This document shows, piece after piece, positions 41,251 through 52,715 of a stretch of 62,258 nt of DNA. Location of the stretch: the NCBI GenBank assembly GCA_003427395.1, contig BFEA01000159.1, forward strand, positions 1,020,903 through 1,083,160. The letters run 5' to 3'. The DNA is from Chara braunii. Its lineage: Eukaryota; Streptophyta; Charophyceae; Charales; Characeae. Below the pieces are notes generated by a model. That model searched no databases. It worked only from the letters and a program-made list of their open reading frames with translations, and was not told the DNA's origin. Position 1 is the stretch's first letter. Every line of letters begins with the position of its first letter. The position numbers and the translations under genes are program-made.

Positions 41251-41540
41251 TTACGTAAGCTGGGTATGAGGGGATTACTCACTTAGAGATTATGAACTAG
41301 TGTTTGTTTAAAGATTAACTTGGGGATGGTGAGAGTGCTTACCTTTGTGGTTTGGCCTGCATGCGGCTGAGTGAGATTACTACTTGGTCTTGGTTTCAGG
41401 TTGACAGGTAGTTGCTATAGAGGCTCGCCACGTGCTAGAACGATAGGAGTTAGGTCAATTCCTGCATTTTCTGAGCTGACTTTATTTTGCTTATATCAAT
41501 TCTTGGATTTTCTAGGATCTTTTGTTATACTTGGCTTTGT

Positions 41541-42095
41541 ATAAATTTTGGCAAGCTACTTTCTCTATGGGAAGCGCTGCCGAAATTTCTACGAATCCAA
41601 GGAGTTAGTTAGCTTTTGACTTGTCAAAGTTCAACTTATTTATTCTTTGTATCTAGCTTAGTAAAAATTTGGAAAGTCTCATTTTCTAAAGGGACTGCTG
41701 CCAAAATTTTTGCTAATTCAGGGAGCTAGACAAAATTGGACTATGAGGAGTCAGGGTTATTTTCAGATTCTGAACTTAGCCTTGTATAAATCTTGGAATA
41801 ACACTTTTCTAAGTGGAGTGCTGCCGAAATTTCTGCAAAACTAAGTTGAACTCAAGGGGAGTAGTCAAATCTTGCCTAAGTTGAACTCAAGTTGTCTTGT
41901 GAGTTCATATCTGACCTAGTATAAATCTGGGAAGTCTCCCTTTCTGAAGGAAGTGTTTGTCCAAATTTTTACTAATTCAGGGAGTTAGAAAAAATTTGGC
42001 TTCCCAGAGTTGGAGATTATTTTTGTTTTCATATTTTGACTGATATAAACTTTGAAAAGACACTTTTCCTACGGGAAGCGCTGCCGAAATTTTCT
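41541..42095 (+). repeat. Hairpin family B: five copies, roughly 125-bp period
   Basis: Units start near 41541, 41661, 41785, 41921 and 42043. Each begins with TA(T/A)AAA(T/C)-TTGG-like sequence and has CTTTTCTA...GGG in the middle. Each ends (G/T)CTGCCGAAATTT or similar, so the two ends pair (AAATTTTGGCA with TGCCGAAATTT in the first). Units are followed by a less conserved AATTCAGGGAGTTAG phrase. Confidence 0.8.
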
Positions 42096-43496
42096 TGATT
42101 TAGAGGAGTTAGATTATATTTTGACAGGTGACGATTCTGGCGATCCACCCTGAATAGGGGAGATCCACCCAGGGTCTGCCTTTGCTTTGGGTACCGCCTC
42201 GAGGTAGATTTAGGCTTAGCTAGCTAGGAGGATTTGAGTGAGAATATATTATGGAGTTGTATTCTCCATAAGCTCATGATCTCAGCTTGGGGATTGACCT
42301 GTCATGTGTTACAGGTCGTCTTGATCGTTCGATTCAAAATCAAGACTAGATTCAGCTTGATCCATGGAGGATCGTCTTCTGTTATCATTGATAACAGGCC
42401 GGTTGCCGATTCGTCAGTCTTCGACTCAATTTCAATCCATTCCCCATACTTAACCTAAAAGGCTTTATCCCTGGTGGTTTTTACTGTTTGTTAAGGGTTT
42501 CACCCGGACTTTTACTGAATGGTCATTTAACAAAGGTATTGAGTATTTAATTGAGGCTGGTTGGACTGGCAGTTGGGGCTTGCATGGCTAAAGCGAAGGG
42601 GTATGAGCATAGAGAATNGTTNGGGTTGACTCCGTGTAGTGCGTGTTTTGTTGCTTGATTCTTAGTGTGGTTGCAGGTATGTCCTGTGGCCCAGATTTTG
42701 GATTTGGACTGCCTGCGATTCCACATACACATACATGGTTGTGAGGAGTCCCACTNTGCCTGTGAGAAGTGATCGTCATAACTCTATTCCCCTTCNGTAT
42801 GTATGCGTGGATATACGTATGGNNAGTGTTCGGGAGGCCTAAGAGGCCATGTTAACAACCGCGTGAGAGTGGGGATTGAGAGACAGGGAAGACCCTCCCT
42901 TCTGCCTATTTGCGTCTTGGGGCTTTCCTAGTCGGAGGTTGGTCTTGGTCCGGGATTTGAGGTCCTTGTCCAGGACATCCCAAGCCCTAGGCCCTGAAGA
43001 GGAGGAGCCTCCCCTTGCATGGAGCCTATTTACTTTGACCGGCGGGACACTCCACCCGAAAGGTGGGAACGTCGCGAGAGCCGAACGGCGTGTCCTTCAA
43101 CCGTTTAATATCGTGAGGAGTAACCCCTCGCGATGAGTTCCTTCAACCATTCAATATCGCGAGGCCTAAGCCGCAGTTACCACATATGATTGGCATCAGT
43201 GGTTAGCATAGGGTTGGCCTGCGGCCGCGCAGTTTATATCAGAGCCCTACGCGCGATGCCTCGCCGCCCCGGCGGCTAAAAGTTATGGGACTGCCGGGCT
43301 CGCGCGTAGGCGCAGCGCCTGGGATTATTATAGGCCGCCGGCACCGCCCACAAAAGGGAAGTGTGTCCCAAGGCCATGAGTTTTTGTTTTAAGGGCCATG
43401 AGACCTTTGCGCTATCCCTCCCTCCTTGGGTTCGTGCGAGTTTTGTTGCTTCTTAGAGATTTTTATGGTTGGACGTTGTAGTCCGTGGCAGCCGTC

Positions 43497-43740
43497 AAAG
43501 TCAAACCCCTTGACTTTCGCCCAGGCCCCGGGGAGGACTCACCCCTAGGGCCGCGAGAGACGACTACCACCACAGGCGTGGGCCTGTGTACCACCCACTC
43601 TGCATAAGGGTGCAGAAGAGGGTGTGTGGTCCTCAACCGCGCATGGAGGTTGTCCAGCGTCGAGAGATTAACCCTCTAGGCGTGTGTCAGCCGACACTTG
43701 GGTGTCGAATGCAACCCTCGAGATTAACGAGGACCATGTG
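43497..43740. repeat. Cluster of simple hairpins in the leader
   Basis: Consecutive stems are AAAGTCAA/TTGACTTT (from 43497), ACCACCC...CTCTGCA / TGCAGAAGAG...GGTGTGTGGT (about 43578-43632), CAACC/GGTTG, CGACAC-TTGG-GTGTCG (about 43693) and CCTCG-AGATTAA-CGAGG (about 43717). They are shared with unit 2. The packing suggests a structured RNA. Confidence 0.65.
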
Positions 43741-44450
43741 AGTATGGGTACTACACAGTACGTCATGACTGCGACCGCTTGCGTACGCTTGCATTGCGAG
43801 TCGACATGAGTTAGCCCTGCCTCCGGATGATTTTTATGTCAAGTCTCGCGCGTAGCGCCCATTTGATGTCCGTATCGAAAAGTTATGGGATGGCTATTGA
43901 GGGGCTAGGAGCGTTGTCGCGTTGTTTGTGTCGCATTGTTCGTGTGGTGTCGTTTCGTGCGTATGTGTGTGTGTGTGTTTTATTTTGGTGTTCGGAGAGT
44001 GGTGTGCGCATGGTGCGTGGGATGGGTCCTTGTCGACCGGCGTCGAGCCGCGCTTGGGACTTCAGCCCCCCCAAGGTGTCGGTTCGCGTGCGGGTCCGAT
44101 AGGCGTATTACCGCCCGTACCCCCTATGCTACAGCGAACGAGAAACACCCTCGGCTGGCCCACCTCTGCGATTGCAACCGAGTAGCTTTCGTATTGTGGA
44201 CTGGTCGCTCGACGGGGATACGCCCACCGAAGGGAGGTGACAACTCCCGTAAGGTGGAGGTAAGTTGTGCCTCGCGTAGGCCCTATCCTGTCGTAGGGGC
44301 TCGCGAGAGGTATGGCTGGCGCACTCGGCCGGAGCGGCCTAAGGAAGCTCCTTTTGTGCGTTCGTAACGAGGTTGGTCCAACTCCTGCGTGACGCGCCCG
44401 AGAGGGTCCCGCACTGCCGCGTGCGGCGCCGGACCGATGCGCTCGACAGG

Positions 44451-44469
44451 TGGCGCCGTTGCCGGGGAT
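44451..44469 (+). promoter_or_regulatory. Primer-binding site for tRNA-Asp
   Basis: TGGCGCCGTTGCCGGGGAT is exactly complementary to the 3' end of plant tRNA-Asp(GUC), including CCA. Such sites prime minus-strand synthesis in many plant Ty3-type (Tat/Athila-like) elements. The LTR end is expected just before it (ACAGG precedes). Its 3' end (GGGGAT) can also pair with ATCCCTGG downstream around the inner hairpin AGCCT-AAC-AGGCT. Confidence 0.9.
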
Positions 44470-44852
44470 AACGAAAGCCTAACAGGCTATCCCTGGTGGA
44501 ACGACATCCGGGTATGAGAGTAAGCGAGAAACTAGGCATATGAGTGAATAAGAGAAGGACTATGAAATGTATGTAAGGTGATCTAAGTGACTATGGGTTT
44601 GATAATTGATTGATTGGCGACTTGGTTGACAACTTGAATGAAGTAAGTGTGTGGGGAAGTCCTATGGGGAGGTTAGGCGTTATCTAGGTGAGCCCAAAGG
44701 AAGTAGGAGAAAGAATGCCTGCCAGGTCTAGAGTGTGGGGTGTCTAAGTTGGTCAACCCGATAGGGTCATGAAAGGTTGAGTCGCTTAGTGGGGTCCTCT
44801 GTCCCATCGTCTCTTATAACAGGAAGTTTGAAGCCAGAGGTGATTGGTCAAA

Positions 44853-46647
44853 ATGCCAGAGGAGATGGCAGATGGTGGGAGAAAGCTCGTGACTCTCGAC
44901 GACCTTATCGATGCCCTGGAGAAGCGCGAGAGGGCGCCAAGTAATGTCCCTAAGGTCGAGACATTTCACTTCAAAGGGGATCGGGTATCTGATTGGTTGG
45001 ATCTGACAGAGNTGGAGAAGCGCGAGAGGGCGCCAAGTAATGTCCCTAAGGTCGAGACATTTCACTTCAAAGGGGATCGGGTATCTGATTGGTTGGATCT
45101 GACAGAGCAGGCGCTGGTGGGACTGTCAGATGGGGTCAAGCTCCAGCGGGNCCTGAGGTATGTCTTGCACAGTCACCATCGCGAAATAACTAAGGTTGTG
45201 GACGCCGCCAGTGGCAGTTGGGCAAAGTTTGGAGACCTAATGCGAAGTAAGTATAGGCTGGGGGACGGTCTGTTGACCACGGCCGACTTGGAGGCCATGA
45301 ACAAGGAAGACTTCTCTACCATTGGGGCGTTTGTGCACGAGTTCAAGAAAGGGGCGAGGAAAGTGCACGGGATTTCTGAGGAGGCGCAGTGCGCCACATT
45401 TTTGGGGCTGCTTTCAGGCTCGGAGGCCACAGAGCTAACGAAGTATGGGGAAGGAAGCGAGAGGCTCATCTGGGCAACCGTTGACAAGGGAGTGGAAAAA
45501 GGGAGCCTGGACCAGGTGGAGCAGCACCAAATGAGGCTGCAAAGGCGCAAGAGGAAGGAGAGGGATGCTACTGTAGCCGGGTTCCCAGGGGTGAAGAAAA
45601 TAGTTACGGATGTGTTGGCGGCACTGGGGTATGATAGCGAAGCAGAACTACAGAAAAGAGTGGTGGCAGTGGCCCAAGGCCGGGCGTCAGGAGTAGGAGA
45701 TGAGGAGGCAGGGCGCAAAGACTACGGCGGAGGGGAGACGGACTCCCAAGCCCTGACTAAGGCCCAGAGGAAGCAGCGTAATCTGCTACTGGGGGGACAG
45801 GGATCAGGGAAAGGGCAGGCTTCCCAAGCCCTTGCTGCACCACCACCTGTCACCACGGCCGCCCCATCGCCCGCGCCAGCCGGAGCATCGCACATGGGGC
45901 CGCCGCCATCTTGTGGACACTGGGTGCCGCATTGCCAATCCACGCCCTGGCCCAGTTGTAGCCACTGCGTCTCGTGTGGAGGGAGTCAGGCCCACGCGGG
46001 GCACATGGTCCCCTATTCAGGCCCATCCGCAAGTATGGCCCCCCCGAGCTACCCGGCGATTCAAAGCCAGCCCGTGACTCAATCACCGCCCTCCCGCAGG
46101 CCTCGCAAGCTAGTGTGGCCGGGGGAGGAGGCCAAGGACCAGGCGGGCATGACAATGGGGGCCGGGGCCAAGGAGGTAGAGGAGGGGGCGGTCGGGGGCA
46201 AGGAGGAAATGGTGGAGGCCGTGGAGGAGGTTGGAATGGTCAAGGGGGTTAGAACCAAGGCGGCCAAGGCAGCCAGGGAGGGGGCCAAGGGTACGGGAGA
46301 CCCCGCTTCGACTGGCGGAACGCAACTTGTTGGCATTGTGGCGAGGTGGGCCACACCGTACGATTCTGCCAACAGCGGCGGGACGACGAAAGGCAGGATT
46401 AATCTCCAACTGTATGGACGGGGATATATACGACCGGTGGGGAACGCATATTGATCCCAAGACCTCGGGAGGAATCAGGCAGGAAGCCCTTAGGCGGGCA
46501 GCGGCCGGGCCTCCAGCAGCCCCAACAATGTTTAGGATATGGCAGGAAAGGCAAGACCCCGGCGTAAGAGTCGAGGAGATTGTGGATGAAAATGAGGAAG
46601 TAACTCAGCGGTTGAAGGTGGGGACTATAAAGGAGGAGCCCATAGTT
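44853..46647 (+). pseudogene. Gag of the 15-kb unit, copy 1
   Basis: It starts ATG CCA GAG GAG and encodes a Ty3-like capsid region (PKVETFHFKGDRVSDWLDLT, GAFVHEFKK). A Pro/Ala linker, a Gly/Gln-rich stretch and a CCHC knuckle C-W-H-C-(4)-H-(4)-C (46328-46369) follow. Lesions: an unmerged 95-bp duplication with N at 45012; a frameshift near 46097; TAG at 46250-46252 just before the knuckle; a one-base deletion near 46390. At 46645 it is cut by unrelated sequence. It shows no protease or RT. Confidence 0.82.
44917..45107 (+). repeat. 95-bp direct duplication around a single N
   Basis: 44917-45011 and 45013-45107 are the same, joined by one N. In unit 2 the sequence occurs once. This is the pattern of two contig ends that overlap but were not merged. 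Confidence 0.9.
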
Positions 46648-46928
46648 GTTGTAACTAACCGGTCTCATATATCACACAACTGAGTTCTACCCCTGGGCCG
46701 TAGCCCACGAAGAAACTCAAGAGGGAACAAGCGGACAAAAGTCACACGCATATGTACAATCGAATAGAAACTCATCCCACCACTCCTACGCACACACACA
46801 TCTAGGGTCCGCTCGACTGACTCAAAATATATACACCCCTAACCCCGCCCTGTGCGTGTCAAGGATCTCTAGTCCCACCAATATATAGACAGACCGGTCC
46901 CTACTTACACAATTCCTCCTGGTTCTGC
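46648..46928. other. Possible LTR of the minus-strand element
   Basis: Sequence starts TGTAACTAACCGG right where the gag of unit 1 breaks off. A minus-strand LTR element would begin on this strand with TG, as seen here. Two related phrases, CACAACTGAGTTCTACCCC (46674) and ACAACTGAGCTCTGCCCC (46942), flank the stretch. LTR status is not proven. Confidence 0.35.
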
Positions 46929-49343
46929 CTAATAGTGCCTATACAACTGAGCTCTGCCCCCATCTGAAGCTCGCTCCACTATCCTACCCTGTCTGTCATA
47001 GAACTTGCCATTGAACTCTACAACTCGCCCCTCGGCCTTATCCTCGAGGAGCTCTGGGCAGTCCACGGCTCTATGCCCTTCCTCCTTGTACCAGAAACAG
47101 GAGGTATCGTGCCATCTGGCAGCCTTCTTCTTTCTCCCCTGCGAACTCGATGTCGACGGCGTCCCCATGCTCCCAGTAGTCACCTCGTGACATGAGGACG
47201 ATCCTATATGGCCCTGAGGTCCGGGCTCCACAGCCTCAGCACCTTCACCCCTTCGTGCGGCTGTGCCCCCTGACCTATCGTCTGACATATCCAACTCTCG
47301 GGGTCCCTCCTTATGAGCCCTCTCTGTCACACCCATTATCTCATCCCCACATAATCCAGACAGCTGAGAGCTCACCACGATGGTGGGCTCACTCATGACC
47401 TCCTGCTGCTGCTGCTGTCGCGAGTCAAGCCCTCCTTAGTCCGTCTCCGTGGCCCAGGAGCCCAGCTCCGCCCTCAACTCTCCCAACCTTGGGGCCTGCT
47501 CAGGAGCATCGAGTCTCTAAGGCCTCTCTTGTGGAGTGCGTATCCCCATGGTTGTCGCCAGCTCATGCAAGCGCGAACCTCTCCTCTCCGTGGACATAGC
47601 CATAAGTGACTCCTGCGCGCCACTCTCCTCCTCGACTGCGTCCAAGGGCGCCTCCTCCATCGGCTCGGCCTGACGAGGGACCTCCACTGCTACTTCCTGA
47701 TTCGGCAGCGCCTGCACCCCACAGCCCTGGCTATCAGGTGTCATCTGGCTAGCCTCCCAGGCTGCTAAGAGCCTATCCATAGCGGCCGCCATCTCCGCAA
47801 ATCTCCTCTCCCACTCAACCTCTCTGGTCTGGCTCCTCGCCCTCTCCTCGGCAAGCAGAGTAGTCAGGTGTTCTACCTCCAACTCCTTAACCCTGAGCTC
47901 ATTGCTGAGTAGATTATACCACTGGAAAGATGTGACTGCCGTCTCGCATACCCTCCGATCCATGCGCTCAATCGCCTGCCTGGTCGCGGAGAATCCCAAG
48001 TCCCCCATTTCTCTCAGCTCACTCGTCTCCTCGTCCGCCCGTCCTGCCTCTCGTGACCTCTGGCGGGCTGCATCCCTCTGGCTCTCATACCTAGCCCACA
48101 ACTCGTCGATCCTCTGCTCACTCGTCTTGGGCACGATCGGCGGTGTCGGCTCTATCCCTGACGTCTCCATCTCAGCCTGTCTTGCGTATATCTCGTCCAG
48201 ACGGACCCGCACTCGGGCGGACTTTTCTTCGCGGGTCTCTCTTGGGGTTCCTTCCACTCGCGGCCCCTGGTCTCCCGGAGTTGAAGCCTCCACCTCTGCC
48301 CCTTCGCTCGCGCGCGGCACTACTGGCGGTAACTCTGCTGAAACGGGTTCCTCGATATCCGGGCACTTGGTCACCTGCGTGGCCGAGGGCAAGTCAAGGG
48401 GCGCCTCCATCCTCGCTCTCTCACACACACCCTGGTCCTCCGCCTTTGCCTCCTGCTCAGGTATGGTGGTGGCCTCAGGGGGAAACTCCAGAATCTCCTC
48501 ACTGCTTGGCTTGGGAATCCCCTCTCGCCATGAATGTTGTGCTGGCTCTAGAGCTGGGGAGCATGGAGGGGTATCGTCCCCAACCGTGATCACCTCTCTA
48601 CCCTGAGGTCGCATCGGATCCGGCCGCTCGGCTGCCATCTCAGGATCTTGACGCTCCTCTCGGTCCCGCATGTCTGTCTCCATCTCGGGGTCAAGGGGCT
48701 CCTCCAACGGTACGTAGCATGTTGGCTCAACTGAGCCCTCTCCCAGCCGTGAGGCCTCCGATTGGGATACATCGAGATGAGTCGCTAGGCTTCGAAATGG
48801 CATCTCTCTTAGTATGTCCAGCTCCTGCGTTGATGGCAGTAGCGAGGGCGGCCTCAACTCCTCACTCGTAATCCGCCGAAACTCAACCGCTCGGAGGCCA
48901 CAAGCAGGGAACGACTCCTCTCCCAATGCGGGCCCTGCGGGCTCATCCTCCCGCTGGGTTGGGGCTCCCCTCCTTTCTCTGGCCAGCCCCGCCTCTCTCG
49001 GTGCCGGTTCCCTTGGCCTCTTGCTTCGTCGTCGCCTCTCAACTCTGGGCTCGTGCCTCTCGTGTTGTGGCTGTCCGAACGCCCTCCTGAGCTGGGTCTG
49101 ACAGTCCTCCCAGTCTCGAGCCCTTTCCCGAATCTGCTTGGCCACCTGCCTCTCTGCTTACCTCGTCCAGATAAGTAGGGCCTGTACCCATTCCTCCTGC
49201 GCAACCCCCAGACTCAACATGTAGTGCTCATATGAGGGGATGAACTCATCTGCATTCCCCTCCTCCAAATGAATGGGCATGCCATCACACCCCCTAGGGG
49301 AAGCTCTCAACCTCTGCATCAAAGCGACAGGTTGGGAACCCAA
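46929..49343 (-). pseudogene. Second retrotransposon gag, minus strand, three in-frame stops
   Basis: One reading frame of about 800 codons runs from 49343 to 46929, broken only by TAA (49158-49160), TAG (47517-47519) and TAA (47436-47438). It begins with a capsid-like region (IHLEEGNADEFIPSYEHYML, then RARDWEDCQTQLRRAFG). Long Glu/Arg/Pro-rich sequence with coiled-coil character (LSNELRVKELEVEHLTTLLA) follows, then a zinc-knuckle remnant CFWYKEEGHRAVDC in which the second Cys is Tyr (TAC, 47088-47090). No pol is seen. A gypsy-type gag is likely. Each of the four lesions can be explained by one transition. Confidence 0.75.
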
Positions 49344-51222
49344 AGAGGATCGTATGTGGGAGCAACCGGCAGATCGATGTTATAGCGGCGTTACACGATG
49401 GTATAGCATGGGGGCACAAAGGGGTTAGTGCCACGTGCACAAAGACAAGTGAGATTTCCCAGTAGGGGAGGACAGGGGCTAGGTATTTTGTGGATGATTA
49501 GGCGGATGCTATGTTCCCGAGTGTATTTGATGAGTGTACAGTGGGGTTATGAGTCCTACTCAGACAGGCGGGGTATTGAGTTGAGTGCTTGTATTCGATT
49601 GTTGGGGGAGGCATTCTACTCCCTGAGTGTACTATGAGTTGAGATCCTATGGGACTTGTCTTGTGACGATCACTATCGCTCTCACATGTGTGGATTTACG
49701 TCGATGAATGTTTGGCGTTGTGTGAGAGATGTACAAGATACATCTCATGGGTTTGATTGTGTAAATTGTAAAGCTGTCTACCCTCCGGTATACTCGTGCG
49801 GTCTGCTGCAAGAGGATGAGAGGGCAGAGTATAAGGAGGGGAAGCGCAGCCTGTTTGTGAAAACTGTGAGAATCCTACGGGATTGATGGATTTAGGAATT
49901 TGCATGGGTGGTCATACTAAACATCGTTGCCCAAATCGTATAGCGACCCAAAAGGTGGCTCCTCAGTTTGAGTTGTCTGGTGATTAAGACCCCCTTCATG
50001 GTTCTGGAAGGTGGGAATTACATTGTATGGAGACCCCTTCATGGTTTTGGAAGAGGTCGTGTAAGGGGTCATCCCATGCAGGAAGGGGATGGCCAGGGAA
50101 TCTTCTATGAAAGGCACCGTTCACCAAGTAAGGGTGGCTAAAAATTGAATGGTGTGGAAAGCATTGTCTGTGTTGGTAAAGTCTGACGAGAAGGAACCAT
50201 GTTTGCTTGAAGTGTTTGAAAAGGGCGAGAGATGCCTCAGGGTGGGCGACTGCTAGCTCTGATCAAGTCAGGGGCCGCGGCCTCGTGGATCCGGCGGGGA
50301 GATTGTTTGTGATTGAGCGAAAAGTGCCATGCTTATTACGGAAGAGCCGGTAAATGCCTTCAGGTCCCTGCATAGTCCCGCAGTGGCCTGTGAATTGTTC
50401 GTGATGCCCCGCCGGGCCACCTGTGCTAATTCTGAGACATATCTAAGGGAATACCAAGCTAACGGTAAAGTTTAGTGCCACCTGGGCGCAACCCCTAGGG
50501 GATGGCTGCTAGCCGGCACAACCTGGCTGCGGGCCCGCAAGGTAAGAGTTTGAGGGGAGTTGCCTGCCCCGGGGAAATTACCTTGCGGAATAAGAGTCGA
50601 GTCGTTTGGAAGCCCTGATTGATTGATTATCAGGGATATGTCTGCCATTGTATAACCAATGGGAGGATACTGCCGCTAAGATAACAATGCGGCGGGTCGT
50701 AGACCTGGCCCGATCAACTAGGCTATTGTGGGCCGAGATGGAGACCTGGAATTTCTGTACTAAACTGCAGAAAGGGCCGAGAGAGGCTATAAGTTATATA
50801 TATGCATTTTGCTTGATGGTGAGAAAATTGCTGAAAGAAGGCAAGAATGCCGTCACAAGTCTCATTCAAAGCCCGCGTCCCTAGTTATGGCTCTGTCTAC
50901 GAGAAAGAGGTTAACTGGGACACCTAACGAGAAGCCGACGGTTGTCTAGGACGGAGGGGAAGAGGTTGGTTTGGGGGCCTTTGGAACTTATGCTGTAGTA
51001 TTGATGCGAAATACGCCGGCGTCCTGGTGTCGGGGCAATGGAGACCCAGGTTGAAACCCTGGCAGCATATAGTTGTGTTGGCACGGTTTGATGGAGGCCT
51101 CGACCCTGAGTATGTCGGCTAATCGGATTGGTTCTAATCTCGTCAGCATTTGGAATGTAAGGGAGTCTATAGCTTTTTTATCTGGCGACGCGATGGGGAC
51201 GTCGCTTAATATGGTCCGGTAA
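49344..51222. other. Stretch between the two 15-kb units
   Basis: No gene is recognised. It contains a duplicated GACCCCTTCATGGTT(C/T)TGGAAG phrase (49989 and 50033), short ORFs without domains, and a T-arm-like CCAGGTTGAAACCCTGG (about 51047). It may include the 5' part of the minus-strand element. Confidence 0.45.
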
Positions 51223-52093
51223 GCGGTCGGCGCGAGTACCCTTACAAGGGTATCCGCCCTGGTTTTTGCAAGTGACAGAAAGGCTTGGTTAACCTGGACC
51301 TTGAGTGCCCGTGTGAAAAAATGTGAGGGTCGTCCGCACGTAGGCAAGGGTCTGCCTTGTCCCGGTAGGGGGTACGTGGGCGCACAATTTTAAGGCGCGC
51401 GTGTGATTTTTCTGGTTGAGTGGGCGGACGGGGTAGCCGGCCGACCCATACTAAAGCCACGAGATTGATTAGGGGGTGAAGGTTCGTTTTTTTGGTCGGC
51501 GCACGCGACCGATGGTAGGATTGGCGTGCCGGTAGGCGCACGGGACGGCCACGGTGCGGGGCGGTGGCCCGGCGTGGACGCTTAGGGGCCGTGGGTACGA
51601 ATGTGGGTCGAAAGAGTGGCCGGAGCGGTATCCTGGCCCGGAGCGCCGTGTGGTACCACCTTGTATGTGAAGCTGCGCCTGCTGGTCTTAGGCTTGGGCT
51701 TAGCCCTATTGGTTACAGTATTTGACTGGTATGCAGTGGACGTAGGGATCGAGGCCAACAACATGCAGAAGGAGCAGAGGAGCGCGGCGGTAAGGCTTGA
51801 GGGGTTGATGGGCCGATAGGACTATCCCCTTCGCCTTTTTTCTCATTGTTATAAGGGTCGAGACCCCTGCCCGAGTGCTGCGCACCTTGCGGGGTCGTGT
51901 GCACCCGCCTAGGTATAAACTTATTTGTGCCGAGCTTTTGGACTATTACTCATCGCGGCCGTATGGGAAGGAGGCGTAACCGCTCGAATCCGGCCCCGAA
52001 AGGGGGCCAGATCCGTGCTTAGCAGTCGAGGGGCAGAGTAGCACGAAGGCTACTTAAGTCGCAGAGGGGTCGTGAGACGCTGGGGTAGCGAAG

Positions 52094-52660
52094 CTCCTCT
52101 GGGGCATTCGGTAGATCTGGGATGATGTGGGGGAGGGTTTTTGCTTGGTCGCGGCGTGGGTTCGGAATGAACCCGGACGCGGGTCGCGCCGGGTGCGCAC
52201 AAAAGAAAGGGGGCAGAGGGTTGGTCGGATCGTTTTGCGGCTGGGTCCGCTCGACGGTTGGCCGTTGCGATGGCCAAGCGGCGCCAGCCGGCCCCAAGCC
52301 CTTCGGGGCGTTCGTTAAAATTGGGATGATACAGAGAAGACTAGCATGGTCTTTGCTCAACAAGGGACACCCATAAACGGGAATGAACCCGACCGAGAAA
52401 CGGGCCGGGTATACGCAAAACGGTGATCTGCAGGGGTTAAGTCGTGCAGGACTGGCTAACTTGTTGACGCGGCTACAGGGGAGATCGGGGGAAACAACGC
52501 CGGGGAGATTTGCCTAGCCCCTATGCAAAGATTCTCATGCATAAGCCCCGAAGGAGGGGCCAGGTTCACGCGGAAAGAGTGGGGCGAGTGGGCTTTGACC
52601 GTGGCAGATCTCCTTGGGAGGAAATCTGAGTAAGGCGGAGGAGATCTGCGTGAACCCGGA
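52094..52660 (+). repeat. U6-like array, unit 2 (a, b, d, e)
   Basis: a lies at 52094-52174, b at 52298-52390, d at about 52478-52562 and e at 52606-52660. Copy b is the best match to U6 in the window: TTGGGATGATACAGAGAAGA, then CTAGCATGG, compared with plant U6 TTGGAACGATACAGAGAAGA, then TTAGCATGG. The complete ACAGAGA box and AGC triad are present. Confidence 0.8.
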
Positions 52661-52715
52661 CGTAGGGGAGGCCGAGTGACTTTTAGGGTCGCCGTGGGGC
52701 ATAGCCCCGACCGCA

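Larger units (their letters stand above)
38896..45011. repeat. Block shared with 53864-59979, N positions included
   Basis: 6,116 bp match the second block essentially base for base. Unresolved bases sit at equivalent places (39434 and 39442; 42618 and 42622; 42755; 42796; 42823-42824). The only differences I saw are two extra Ns in the second block (55119 and 55139). Confidence 0.93.
36265..46645 (+). mobile_element. 15-kb repeat unit, copy 1: Ty3-type LTR element without visible pol
   Basis: A non-coding segment of about 8.2 kb is followed by a tRNA-Asp primer-binding site (44451) and a gag ORF. The order LTR-leader, PBS, gag fits a Ty3-type retrotransposon. LTR limits were not found. Homology with copy 2 begins at GTCGGCGCGA (about 36265 and 51223) and ends in gag at 46645, where different sequence begins. 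Between 36265 and 38895 the copies differ by a few percent; from 38896 to 45011 they are the same, N positions included. No reverse transcriptase or integrase is seen. Confidence 0.7.

Noticed and set aside
43380-43400. U4 snRNA-like phrase CCTTTGCGCTATCCC
   Set aside because: The match is limited to about ten bases, and no further U4 structure follows.
36265-44450. Ribosomal DNA spacer as an explanation for the 15-kb unit
   Set aside because: No 18S, 5.8S, 25S or 5S core sequence is present; PBS plus gag point to a retroelement.
51040-51065. T-arm-like CCAGGTTGAAACCCTGG
   Set aside because: No D-arm, anticodon arm or acceptor pairing around it.
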